38,161 nucleotides of DNA from Paulinella micropora (GCA_009731375.1 BJOX01000250.1:16081-54241); one strand, 5' to 3'; shown: positions 19,922-30,674, numbered from the stretch's first letter. Notes: generated from the sequence alone by a model not told the origin. Numbers and translations: made by a program.

Positions 19922-20596
19922 TCAGGAAGGATGCGTCGGCAGCGCGCTGCTCACTCCCCCAATCGATGTCCCCCCTGCCTGGCGCGGGGCCTTGCCGCCT
20001 ACCAGCGGCAGGCGCGGGACCTTGCATCCTAGTAGCGGCCGGCGCGGGACCTTGCATCCTAGTAGCGGCCGGCGCGGGACCTTGCATCCTAGCAGCGGCC
20101 GGCACGGGGCCTTGCATCCTAACAACGACCTGGACGCCTAGTCGCCTGGGGGGTGTGTGCGCGCCTAGCCTTCGTCACTGCGGTAGAGCTTCGACTTATT
20201 CTCTGCCTTGGCCTCGCCGTCACCACGGTAGAGCTTCGACTCACGCTCTTGCTTAGCATCGCAGTCACCACTGTAGAGCTTCGACTCCTTCTCTTGCTTA
20301 GCATCGCAATCACTACGGTAGAGCTTCGACTCCTCTGCCTTGGCTTCATAAGCAAGGCAGAGCTTCAACTCCTGGTCTTGCTTAGCCTCGGGGTAGAGGT
20401 TCAACTCACGCTCCTGCTTAGCCTCGGGGTAGAGCTTCGAGTCAGGGTAGCAATGCGAGCATTGTCTAAGCAGCTTGTACACTTCGTCCTGCGGGTCGTA
20501 ATGCATACGACACAGTGGATGTCTGGGCTGGACGCAGGCTCCCGTGCCGCCAGGGTCTAGGTGCGCGGGCTCCACTGGGAGCTGTCCCACTGCATG
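19922..20596 (-). CDS. exon of a repetitive charged protein, two in-frame TAGs
   Basis: Acceptor CTGTTTTTTTAG precedes the exon at 20596. It reads QLPVEPAHLDPGG, then MHYDPQDEVYKLLRQC, then at least six repeats on the theme AKQEKESKLYSGDCD (about 16-20 residues each, 20170-20440). TAGs at 20165-20167 and 20138-20140 are in frame. After them come four tandem 30-bp units reading LLGCKVPRRP (20000-20118), and TGA at 19922-19924. Repeats on both sides of the TAGs share one frame, which argues the frame is real. Function unknown. Confidence 0.5.
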
Positions 20597-20654
20597 CTAA
20601 AAAAACAGGCAGAGAGCATTGGCAACTGAACCTCTGTCGCAGCAGGCGCGGCAA

Positions 20655-20731
20655 GGGGGGGNNNNNNNNNNNNNNNNNNNNNNNNNNNNNNNNNNNNNNN
20701 NNNNNNNNNNNNNNNNNNNNNNNNNNNNNNN

Positions 20732-20764
<33 letters not shown>
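20655..20764. other. assembly gap with poly-G flanks
   Basis: Unknown bases 20662-20731, with G runs on both sides. Lies in a probable intron. Confidence 0.9.
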
Positions 20765-20767
<3 letters not shown>

Positions 20768-20991
20768 CAGCAGCAGCAGAGCGAGGTTGACAGGTGGGGG
20801 GAGAGCAGAACAGCAGCTGCAGTGGGGAGACGGGTGACTGCCCTGACAGCCATGGTGTGTGTGTATTGCTGTGCAGCGTGGGGCGTGTGTGTGAGAGAGC
20901 GTGCATGCAGGGAGTGTCTGGGTGGGAGAGTGCCTGCAAGGGGGGAGGGCGGGCAGTGTGTTTAGTGGCAAGAGTACCTGACATGTAGATT

Positions 20992-22297
20992 TCCAGGGGC
21001 GACGCGAAGCGCACCCCCTGCACGCCAGGGCCCGGCGGAGGATCACTCCACGCCGGCCGGGGTGCTAGCGCTCTGCTCACTCGCGGGAGCTGCGTCCGGG
21101 GCAGGCGGCTCGGGCTACTCTAGCTCCGCTCCCCTGCATCCACAGTGTGCATCCTCGAACTCCGGGACACACTCCTGAGAGCTGTCGGACTCCTCCCCTT
21201 CCTCCTAGTAATCCAGTGCATCCTCCGCTAGGATCTCCTGCTCTGACTCCACTTCTTCTAGCTCCTCCTCAAGCACTGCCTCTTCCTCTGCCCGCACCTC
21301 TGCAGTGACTGCACCCTCGTCTCGCGCGTTGGTAGCCGGAGCTGCTAGCACCGCTCCCTCGTCCAGTGTGTCTGCCGCCCCCGAGGCCAGGTGCACCGCT
21401 TCATCGTCCAGTGCGTCGGCCACTCCCGAAACAGCAGACTGCGCTCCCTCGCTCCGCGCGTCGGCCGCACCCGAAGACACAGACTCCGCTCCCTCGTCCC
21501 GTGCGTCTGCAGCTTCCGAAGCAACTGGCTGCGCTCCCTCGCCCCGCGCGTCTGCAGCACCCGAAGCAACAGACTCCGCTCCCTCCTCGCCCTGCGCGTC
21601 GGCAGCTAAAGCCACTGGCACCGCTCTCTTGCCATGCGCGTGTGATGCCGGAGCACCGGGCTCCTTTCCATCGCCACGCGCGTCCGCAGCAGAGACCACA
21701 GGCTGGACTGGCTAGGTCGGGGTCTGGCGCTCGAAGATGTTCAAGACCCGACGGGGCAGGAGGGGCGGAGCGTAGAGAAAGTCGGGGGCCCAGTGCTTAG
21801 GCATGCCAGCTTCTGTTGCCAGGCGGGCAGAGTGTGGCAGTCCTTCCCGGGCAGAGGCGGGGGTCGGCAGGCACCTCTCGGCGCGGCTGCAGTCGGTCTG
21901 TAACACCACCACCCCAAACCAGCCAAAACACATAGTGAGTTGTCTGAGGTGCACGCTCTTGCTCGCTCTTTCGCCCTCTTGCTGCTCCCCGCCCGCAGAT
22001 AACACACACTGCTGCATTCATCCTCTTTTCTCCAGCCTTGGTCTCTGCTAGCAATGAAAACAGACAGCGCTTGCATTATTTCTGGGGTGGCAAGGAGGGT
22101 GGACACAGGTTCGCCTGGTGTGATGAACTGTGTCAGCGCACTGTAATTCTTGTGCTCCCTAGCCGCCGCACGCAGTCTGCGTCTAGCGACCGAACCCTCC
22201 GGTTGGCACTCGGGCGCCAGTGATGATGCAATGGTGGGTGAACATGTTCGGATCGCACTAGAGGACAGTCGTCCTCTGCGGCTGGACATAGATGAAC
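20992..22297 (-). CDS. Cys/His-rich to acidic repeat protein, one frame with 7 TAG and 2 TGA
   Basis: From an acceptor-like GTGGTGCACAG at 22298 one frame runs about 417 codons to 21046. It begins FIYVQPQRTTVL, then a Cys/His-rich part (CDPNMFTHHCIITGARV, CHPRNNASAVCFHC). TAGs lie at 22258, 22183, 22159 and 22048, TGA at 22018, TAG at 21712. A tandem acidic repeat of about 17 residues (AADARGEGAQPVASE theme) fills 21330-21700, then a Glu-rich run and TAGs at 21205 and 21115. TGA 21043-21045 follows, then a donor-like CAG|GTACTC near 20990. The acidic repeat is certainly coding-like. Joining it to the Cys part rests on the shared frame only. Confidence 0.4.
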
Positions 22298-22399
22298 CTG
22301 TGCACCACCAACCAGCAACATTCAAGTAAGCAAGAGAAAAACATGATCCGCTACACTCTCAGTTCACTATCCACCCCCTCCCTCCCAACCGAGGTCTGT

Positions 22400-22405
22400 C
22401 TATCT

Positions 22406-22444
<39 letters not shown>

Positions 22445-22684
22445 TTTTTTTCTTTCTCTCTCTCTCTCTTTCTCTCTATATCACTCTCTGTATGCATCTC
22501 GCTCTCTGTGTGTCTCTCTGCGTGTGTGCGTGTGTCTATCTCTCTGTGTCTCTCTGTGTGTGTGTGTCTATCTCTCTCTCTGTGTCTCTCTGCGTGTGTG
22601 TATCTCTCTCTCTCTCTCTGTCTCTCTGCGAGTGTGTGTCTCTCTCTCTCTCTCTTTCTCTCTCTGTGTCTCTCTGCGTGTGTG

Positions 22685-22723
<39 letters not shown>

Positions 22724-23120
22724 GTCTCTCTGTGTGTGTCTCTCTCTCTGTGTCTCTCTGTGTGTGTGTCTCTCTCTCTCTCTGTGTCTCTCTGCGTGTC
22801 TGTGTGTCTCTCTCTGTGTGTCTCTCTGCGTGTGTGTGTCTCTATCTCTCTCTCTGTGTGTCTCTCTCTGTGTCTCTCTGCATGTGTGTGTCTCTCTGCG
22901 TGTGTGTCTCTCTGCGTGTGTGTGTCTCTCTCCGTCTGTGTCTCTCTGTGTGTGTGTCTCTCTGCGTGTGTGTGTCTCTCTCTGTATCTGTCAGTGTGTC
23001 TCTGTCTGTCTGTGCGTCTCTGTGTAGGTGTGTTTTTCTCTGTGGGTGTCTCTCTCTGCCTGTGTGTCTCTTTCTGTGTGTGTGTCTCTCTCTGTGTGTG
23101 TGTATCTTTCTCTGTGGGTG

Positions 23121-23165
<45 letters not shown>

Positions 23166-23248
23166 CTTTCTCTGTCAGTGTTTCTCTCTGCATGTGTGTC
23201 TCTTTCTGTGTGGGTGTGTCTCTCTCTGTATATCTTCCTCCCTCTCCA
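22400..23248 (+). repeat. (CT)n/(TCTG)n array
   Basis: About 850 bp of CT and TGTG-interrupted CT repeats, ending in TTCCTCCCTCTCCAG. The long LSLSVCVSL ORFs are artefacts. It probably is an intron of the plus-strand exon that follows. Confidence 0.85.
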
Positions 23249-23249
23249 G

Positions 23250-23416
23250 CACAGAGCAATGTAACGAGTGCAGAATGGAAAAGAGCAAATTATTTCAAGA
23301 ACTCAGAGGTGGCGGTTGCACTGAGATCAACGCGGTGCTAAAATGCTTCTCCAAGAACTTAGAGATGGCTGTTGTAGTGAGCTTAACGCGGATGCTAAAC
23401 TGCTTCAAGAACTATA
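23250..23416 (+). CDS. terminal exon with a 57-bp tandem repeat
   Basis: Acceptor CCTCTCCAG, then TEQCNECRMEKSKLFQELRG. Two tandem units of 56 and 57 nt (23286-23342, 23343-23399) plus a third partial unit encode LFQELRGGGCTEINAVLK-type heptad-like repeats. A one-base difference in an A run at the unit junction shifts the frame. With it corrected the exon ends at TAA 23414-23416; uncorrected it ends at TAG 23422-23424. AATAAA follows at 23461-23466. Upstream exons not found. Confidence 0.45.
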
Positions 23417-23460
23417 ACCGCTAGCCCGAGCGAGCATAACTGACAGATCGAAAGTGCACA

Positions 23461-23466
23461 AATAAA
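23461..23466 (+). promoter_or_regulatory. polyadenylation signal AATAAA
   Basis: Lies about 45 bases after the candidate stop of the exon at 23250. Confidence 0.4.
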
Positions 23467-23647
23467 GCAAGACATATCTGTTTCTGCTGTAAATTTTTTC
23501 TCCTGCTGCTACTGAATTTCTTCCCTAAAATGTGATTATGAGACTTGAAGTCTGGAAGTTTATCCACAAATTTTGGGGAAGGGGTAAAAAATTACATCCA
23601 CCCCAGGATCACAGCGGCCAGACCCGTGGCAGATGTCTCAAGGGGGG

Positions 23648-23683
<36 letters not shown>

Positions 23684-23692
23684 TTTTTTTAA
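23648..23692. repeat. oligo-T / oligo-A tract
   Basis: On the minus strand this is an A-rich tract right after the second exon of the gene below. It could be an intron element or the scar of a polyadenylated insertion. Confidence 0.6.
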
Positions 23693-23704
23693 TGAAAAAC
23701 AGAA

Positions 23705-24752
23705 CTGAGTGTCCAAGCTAGCAAGCGTGTCCACTGATTGCACAGAGGCTGGCAGGGCAGGTGCATGCTTAGCTACCAGGAGGTAGACGGAGAAGGTCAC
23801 ATCAAAGATGAGGCAGGATACTAGATTATGCTGAGTGAGTGCCATGGCGAAATGGCTGGTCGCGTTCAGCAAAAGAAAGTTTTTCGTGTCTACTGCTACA
23901 GTGTGAGCCCAGTCGCTGAAGAGAAAGATACAACGAAGGTCTATGCACTTACGGGTCAGGTCGTACCAGCTCGCTTTCTTGAGGGCGCATGGAGTAGAGT
24001 GAGCTAGTGTCGAAGCACCTGAAGCAGTCGCTGAGAAAATCGATTAGCTGCTTGATCTCGCAGTAGCATTTCAGCTGTGAGTGCAAGAGGGCGAGGTACT
24101 TGCTGGGAGGCTGACAGCCCACTGCGACTAACGCGTTGAAGAACGTGTCTTGAACGTAGTAGTATCGACCAGAGGAGCGCGCGGCGAGGCGATACAGGTC
24201 GCCACGAGGGAAGGGCGCCGGGCAGTCGTCGTTAGCGCCGCTACTCAGCGGCCAGTACACATCTGGCTTCAGGCAGTTTGTTTTGCGCAACGTCGCCCTG
24301 TTGATGAAGGCATTGTCAATGTGCTGGCGCTCTTCGTGGTCACTCTCCCTGCCTGGCTGGCCCTTAAACTCTTCCCGAAACACATTGATAGTGATGAGCT
24401 CCTGCACTTGCTTCTTCCGCAAAGGTTCCTTTTTGTCAGGGAACACAATAATGAATGAGTCTGTATCAACATTGACTTTTATGTCCTCTCGGCAGGGGGT
24501 TGGAGCATGCTGCTGGTCTTCCCAGTTGTATGCAATCTACAAAAAACTCTCTTTCACTGGCAGCACTACTTCCTTGTGAATAGACCCCTTAGCATGCTCT
24601 GTCTCTCGCTTCAATTCTTCCGCTGACAGATCTTGTAGACTGTCCCATGCATCGGACTCGGGCCCTTCACATGGCTGCTCTCCGACGTGACTGCTGTCAC
24701 ATCCAAGCTGAGTCCTATGATTGTACTCAACCGCCAGGCGGAAGTAAGCCAT
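23705..24752 (-). CDS. two-exon protein with a 37-nt intron and one in-frame TAG
   Basis: ATG 24752. Exon 1 is 24752-23953 (800 nt, 266 codons plus 2 bases). The N-terminus is acidic (SDAWDSLQDLSAEELKRE). TAG 24537-24539 sits in VKESFL/IAYNWEDQQ, and both sides look equally coding. Later parts read DTDSFIIVFPDKKEPLRKKQ, SGRYYYVQDTFFNALVAVGC and CEIKQLIDFLSDCFRC. The donor GTAAGTGC and acceptor CTTTCTCTTCAG delimit a 37-nt intron (23952-23916), and the phases match exactly. Exon 2 reads DWAHTVAVDTKNFLLLNATS, then hydrophobic VSCLIFDVTFSVYLLVAK, and loses clarity after about 23710. Perhaps membrane-anchored. Family unknown. Confidence 0.6.
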
Positions 24753-25617
24753 CTCTTCTCCTTACATCTTCTTAGCTTTCTTTTTCGATCTTCTTCTCTT
24801 TCTTTTTCTTATTTCGCTTGTTCGAGTAGGACAGGTGCTGTGCTTTTTTCTGACAGATGCAGCTGTCCAGTTGTGTGTTCATTTCTAAGTGTGTGCGATC
24901 AGGAGGTGGAGGTGGCAGTGTCTTACCTCTTATAACTAATATTGGAAATTCCTTGCAGTTGCATTGTTAATCAATGATAAACTGAGAAATATAAATGAAA
25001 CTATCAAAATTTAGAATTTTTTGTGGCTGGACAAGTTCCATGTGACAACATTCTTTATGTTAATATTGTCAACACACAGCACACAAGTATAAGTAACATA
25101 TAATGATAAAAACAAGGAAATATAGTGCGCACAGTGCACCGCTGACTATTTTTACTACAGAAATTTCTAAGTTGACTATCTCTATGTCACTGGAAAAGTT
25201 CGTCCTGAACAAATTACATGATGTTCTGGCAAAATACACTGAATAAGGATTGTTCAAACCTAATATAACACTTGAAAGTAAATATAGCTATATATATGTA
25301 TGGTGGATTTGCTTTTGAGAACTGGTGGTGTCAGGAAGATATTTCATCTGAATCAACTTCCACAACTTTCCAACCATATGCATCTTCCCTGACCCAACTT
25401 TTCACATTAATGAAAACACCTTGCATCTATAAGGATCCGCTATTAGGAACAAGTTTCCTCATCCATAGGAATTTTATCAATTAAACCAGATTTACCAAGA
25501 ATAAATTAACTAATAAGACAAATAGAACACAATGCATATATAATATATGTATATATATATATGAATATATATATATATACATATATATATACATATATAT
25601 TATATATATATATATTC

Positions 25618-25664
<47 letters not shown>

Positions 25665-26340
25665 AAGAATATATGTTTACACATTGCAAGGTTGGAGAAT
25701 TCGAGCGTACGCTGGATCAGCATCGTAGATATCACAAAGAATGATAAAGTAGATGCATTATTATCAAGTCATATTTGCAGTTTGGACAAATACTGCAGGC
25801 GTGCACCTGATTGAAGATGAATCCCAAAAACATAGGTTGTGAAGTAATTGAAATCACTTAAAAAACAGAAAAGATTATTTCATAGCACTTCCACAAAGAA
25901 AGCTCGGAACTTTGAATTAACACACAGTAGAATCAGAACGAGCTTTATACATTAGAAGAAATCTTGGGGAAAACATTGTGACAGATCTCTATCCTCGCGT
26001 AGAGGATCGGCATTTTACATTTTAATAATTAATCAAATAGTTTTTTTTTCTAAGCGTGGCCTGCCACTCCAACATAAAGATACACAACAACTTTCTTTTG
26101 TTAAATATATTAGAATCATCTTTAGATATACTAGGGACAGATACATATAGGTATAATGTATTTACACATACATGCATGATGATGTGTGCGCATACTTATA
26201 TAAAATATTTTCATTAGAACACACACAAACACACCCCCCTCCCCCCCCTTTTCCCTTTCCCCACCCTCCCTGCTCTTGCTTTTTCTGTCTAATTCTTCAA
26301 TTTTTTGCCTTCTTTTTATTTTTCTTGTCAATATTCCTGT
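24753..26340. other. AT-rich gene-poor stretch
   Basis: No convincing gene on either strand. It holds an (AT)n palindromic tract at about 25540-25661 (GAATATATA ... TATATATTC arms). Confidence 0.7.
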
Positions 26341-26399
26341 TCTCTGGAAAGTTCCAGGTTACACAGTATGTTCCTTTGCTCCATAGTTAAGAGAAAAAG

Positions 26400-26578
26400 G
26401 AAACAAACTGAAACAATAAGAGATAGACAGAGATAGAAAGAGGGAGAAGAAAGAAAGAAAAAGAAGATAGAAAAGAAAGAAAAGAAATAAGAAAGAAAGA
26501 AAGAAAAAAAAGAAAAGATAAGAAAGAAAGAAAAGAAAAAACAAACTAAATAAATAAATGTATAAATAAACAAACAAA

Positions 26579-26677
<99 letters not shown>

Positions 26678-26859
26678 ATACATAAATAAATGAAAGAAAG
26701 AAACAAAGGAAAAAAAGAAATGAAAGAAAGGAAAAAATGGAAGGAAAGAAAGAAGGAAAGAAAGAAATAATGAAAGAAAAAAAGAAAGAAAAAAAAGAAA
26801 GAAAGAAGGAAATAAAGAAAGAAGAAAGAAAATATATAAATAAATAAATGAAGTGATAA

Positions 26860-26891
<32 letters not shown>

Positions 26892-27010
26892 AACAAATAA
26901 AAAATGAAAGAAATATAAGAAAATAATAGATGAAATAAAAGAAAGAAAGAAAGAAAGAGAGGTAGAGAGATATAGGGAGACAGAGATAGATAATGGGAGG
27001 GGGGAAGGTT

Positions 27011-27042
<32 letters not shown>

Positions 27043-27059
27043 GAGAGAGAAAGAAAGAG

Positions 27060-27095
<36 letters not shown>

Positions 27096-27356
27096 ATACA
27101 TGTAGACAGACACAAGGATAGATGAATAGATAGTTAAGTAGGTAATTACATAGATAGAAAAATAGATAGATATGTAGATTAATAAATTGATATATAGATG
27201 GATACGTAGATAGATTGATTGATGATAGATAGATAGATAGATAGATAGATAGGTAGGTAGGTAGATAGATAGATAGATAGATAGATAGATATGTAGATAG
27301 ATAGGTAGATAGATAGGTAGATAGATACATAGATAGATAGGTAGATAGATAGATAA

Positions 27357-27404
<48 letters not shown>

Positions 27405-27409
27405 GTACC
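26400..27409. repeat. purine-rich and AAAT/GATA microsatellites
   Basis: (GAAA)-type tracts, (AAAT)n at about 26575-26690, GA, (AT)n at 27063-27091, and (GATA)n at 27215-27405. Long minus-strand ORFs reading FLSF or IYLS are repeat artefacts. Confidence 0.9.
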
Positions 27410-27520
27410 TACGCAAGCACACTATAATTTGCTTCTGGGTTTGTGATGACTCTCACACAGCTTCTAGATTCTATACTTTTTCAGGGACCAAAGATACCGA
27501 AGTGGCTGATAACTGAGTGC
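27410..27520 (-). pseudogene. exon-like duplicated block, copy 1 (two TAGs)
   Basis: The minus strand reads RYLWSLKKYRI, TAG, KLCESHHKPRSKL, TAG, CACV, then a donor-like G|GTACCT. It is about 75% identical to 28800-28895. At both TAG positions the other copy has CAG. Whether either is a working exon is unclear. Confidence 0.35.
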
Positions 27521-27522
27521 AT

Positions 27523-27532
27523 NNNNNNNNNN
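27523..27532. other. short assembly gap
   Basis: Ten unknown bases between the exon-like block and the HEAT-like exon. Confidence 1.
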
Positions 27533-27562
27533 CTCTCTCTCTCTCCCTCTCTCTCTCGTGAC

Positions 27563-27636
27563 CATTTCACGGCCACAGTCTGCACTTCCACGCTCTTGTC
27601 CTCCAACTGTGCCAAAATTGCCTTGCGAATGTCCCG
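27563..27636 (-). CDS. HEAT-repeat exon, CAND1-like
   Basis: A 74-nt exon between acceptor CCTGTTGTGTTCAG and donor GTCACGAG. It reads RDIRKAILAQLEDKSVEVQT, then VAVK and the first two bases (TG) of the next codon. This closely resembles the first HEAT repeat of CAND1 (LEDKNGEVQNLAVKCL), the cullin-associated assembly factor that exchanges SCF substrate receptors. The open TG at the exon end would fit the conserved Cys codon. One short exon only, so another HEAT protein (importin, cohesin regulator) is possible. Neighbouring exons could not be assigned to the same gene. Confidence 0.5.
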
Positions 27637-27647
27637 CTGAACACAAC

Positions 27648-27649
<2 letters not shown>

Positions 27650-27684
<35 letters not shown>

Positions 27685-27712
27685 ATGTGTGTGTATGTGT
27701 GTGCGCGCGCGC

Positions 27713-27754
<42 letters not shown>

Positions 27755-27793
27755 AAGAAAGAGAGAGAAAGAGAGAGATAGAGAGAGAGATTA

Positions 27794-27824
<31 letters not shown>

Positions 27825-27865
27825 AATAGAAAAACAGAGAGAGAGAGAGAAAGGGAGAAAGAGAA

Positions 27866-27909
<44 letters not shown>

Positions 27910-28115
27910 GGAGAAAGAGAAAGAGAGAGAGAGAGAGAGAGATAGAGAGAGAGAGATAGAGAGAGAAAGCATACTCCATACATTACTACCTACCTACCTA
28001 CTTACGTACTTTCATACATACCTAACTACGTTCCTACCTACTAATCTACATATCTACCTCTATCCATCTATCTATCTCTCTACCTATCTACCTATCTACC
28101 TACCTACCTACATAT

Positions 28116-28183
<68 letters not shown>

Positions 28184-28263
28184 ATATCTATATATCTATA
28201 TATCTATTTATCTATTTATCTATCTATTTATCTATCTATTTATCTATCTATTTGTCTATCTAT

Positions 28264-28313
<50 letters not shown>

Positions 28314-28790
28314 AAACAAGAAACAAAAGAAATAAAAAATGAAAGAAATATAAGAAATCAATTAACGAAATAAAAGGAAGAAAGAAAGATAGATAGAAAG
28401 AAAGAAAGATAGATAGAGAGAGAGACAGAGAGTGATAGTGGGAGGGGGGTTGCTGGAAGGTTGAGAGAGAGATAGAAAGAGAAAGAGAAGAGAGAGAGAA
28501 AGAGAGAGAAAGAAAGAAAGAGAGAGAGACAGAACAATATAGATGAATAGATAGAACAATAGATAGATATATTGATAAATTAATATATATATGGATAGAT
28601 AGATAGATTGATGGATTGATAGATAGATTGATAGATAGATAGATAAATATAGAAATATATATATATATATAGATATATATAGATAGATAGATAGATACAT
28701 AGATAGATAGATACATAGATATGCGGATAGATAGATAGCTAGATAGCTAGATAGATAGATAGATAGATAGACAGATAGATATGTAATAGG
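27650..28790. repeat. GA/GT, TATC and GATA arrays
   Basis: Dinucleotide GA/GT at 27650-27968, TACC/TATC at 27985-28312, then GAAA, GA and GATA to 28780. Strand asymmetry flips from purine to pyrimidine near 27970 and back near 28320. Confidence 0.9.
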
Positions 28791-28799
28791 TAGGTATGT

Positions 28800-28895
28800 A
28801 CCTAGGCAAGCAGCCTGTAACTTGCTTCTTAATTTGTGTTGGCGCTCGCACAGCTTCTGGACTCTATATTTCTTGAAGACCAAAGATATCGGAGT
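28800..28895 (-). pseudogene. exon-like duplicated block, copy 2
   Basis: The minus strand reads KKYRVQKLCERQHKLRSKLQ, then AACL and donor-like G|GTACATACC. It is homologous to 27410-27520 but has CAG where that copy has TAG, and a one-base deletion upstream of KKYR. It looks like a duplicated exon. Product unknown. Confidence 0.35.
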
Positions 28896-28920
28896 CGTTC
28901 ATGTTTCAGTGATCTCAAGT

Positions 28921-28999
28921 CTGTGTTGACCCCCCCCCCCCCTATTCCAGGAATGTGTGTCTGAGAGAGAGTGAGAGAGAGAGTGAGAGAGAGAAAGAT

Positions 29000-29031
<32 letters not shown>

Positions 29032-29054
29032 GAAATGATAGAGAGAGAGAAAGA

Positions 29055-29146
<92 letters not shown>

Positions 29147-29720
29147 ATCCTATCTACCTACCTACCTACATACATACTTACGTAACTTAATACTTATCTA
29201 ACTACATTCATACATACTAATCTTCTTATCTATGTACTTGCTTGCTATATACATACGTACTTACATACCTACTAACCAACCACTACGTACTAATACTACC
29301 TACCATCACTACTACATTCATTCTACTACCATTACTTCTGCTACTGCTTACCTACCTACCTTCTTACTTACTTACCTACCTGCAGGTCTATTTACTTACT
29401 TATCTCTACCTACTGCTACTACCTACTATTACTACTTCCACTACTTCTATCAGTACTGCTTGATATACTACTACTATGTACCTACATACTTACATACTTA
29501 TCTACCACCTACTTACCTTACATACATACCTACCTACATATCTATCTACCTACTGACCTACCTACTACCTACATGCGTATCTACCTACCTACCTGCACAC
29601 TTACAAACCTAGCTACCTTCCTGCCTACCTACCTGCATACATACCTACCTACCTACCTACCTACCTACCTACCTGCATACTTATCTAAGTATCTACCTAC
29701 CTACCTACCTACCTACCCAC
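28921..29720. repeat. GA and TACC-type arrays
   Basis: A poly-C run at 28930, (GA)n with an AT core to 29140, then degenerate (CTAC)n to about 29720. ORFs over it are artefacts. Confidence 0.85.
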
Positions 29721-29724
29721 TTAC

Positions 29725-29826
29725 CTACTGCACAGTCTGCCCACGTACTCCACGCTATAATAAGCACAACAAACTGATGTGTCAGTCTGTCATTCTCATC
29801 AAGGAAACAAACACGTTCAACACACA
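29725..29826 (-). CDS. minus-strand exon, unknown gene
   Basis: A 102-nt exon between acceptor-like AAGCAG and a consensus donor GTAAGTGG. It reads VERVCFLDENDRLTHQFVVL, then IIAWSTWADCAV, and ends in phase 1. A related fragment sits upstream (about 29870-29905, ERVCILA then TAG). Hydrophobic in its second half. Family unknown. Confidence 0.45.
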
Positions 29827-29909
29827 CTGCTTGTAGCTTTTGAGCATAACAAACATGTATGCATGTGTGTCCTTCTAAGCAAGGATACAAACACGTTCAG
29901 CACATCCCC

Positions 29910-30065
29910 CTGACTACCTACCTACCATCCTACCTACCTACCTAATAGTATCTACCGACATACATACCTACCTACCTACCTACCTATCTATCTACGTACC
30001 TACCTACCTACCTACCTGCTTACTTACCTACATATCTACCTACCTACTTAAAGTCTGTGTGTCTG

Positions 30066-30121
<56 letters not shown>

Positions 30122-30187
30122 AAGAGATAGATAGAGATAGAAAGAGAAAAATAGAGAAAGAAAGAGAGAAAGAGAGAGAGAAAGAGA

Positions 30188-30221
<34 letters not shown>

Positions 30222-30228
30222 AAGGAAC
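29910..30228. repeat. TACC and GA arrays
   Basis: (TACC)n to 30050, then (GA)n/(GAAA)n to about 30220, lying directly downstream (minus strand) of the exon donor at 30228. Confidence 0.85.
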
Positions 30229-30359
30229 CTTTTAGCTTGTAGATGCAGTCCAGATGATCGTTCTGCAAAGACAGTCCCTGGCAGCAGTTGAAGTCGCAGA
30301 GCATTAGCTTGTCCCCAAAGAGGTGAACTATCCTCCTGATGGAGTTGGTGATGCTCCGA
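30229..30359 (-). CDS. minus-strand exon, unknown gene
   Basis: A 131-nt exon: acceptor ATACATACCTGCCTACAG, donor GTTCCTTC leading into (CT)n on the minus strand. One base, 43 codons, one base. It reads RSITNSIRRIVHLFGDKLML, then CDFNCCQGLSLQNDHLDCIY and KLK, with no stop in this frame. A well-supported exon by composition and splice sites, but I do not recognise the protein. Confidence 0.6.
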
Positions 30360-30424
30360 CTGTAGGCAGGTATGTATTTAATTATGTTAGTGCACCTCCC
30401 CCTTCTCTCTCTCTATCTCTTTCC

Positions 30425-30674
30425 CCCCCCCCCCCCNNNNNNNNNNNNNNNNNNNNNNNNNNNNNNNNNNNNNNNNNNNNNNNNNNNNNNNNNNNNNNNN
30501 NNNNNNNNNNNNNNNNNNNNNNNNNNNNNNNNNNNNNNNNNNNNNNNNNNNNNNNNNNNNNNNNNNNNNNNNNNNNNNNNNNNNNNNNNNNNNNNNNNNN
30601 NNNNNNNNNNNNNNNNNNNNNNNNNNNNNNNNNNNNNNNNNNNNNNNNNNNNNNNNNNNNNCCCCCCCCCCCCC
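30425..30674. other. assembly gap with poly-C flanks
   Basis: Unknown bases 30437-30661 bounded by C runs on both sides. Confidence 0.95.

Noticed and set aside
22490-23250. 310-codon Leu/Ser/Cys/Val ORF
   Set aside because: A reading of the (TCTG)n array; only the end beyond 23250 is complex sequence.
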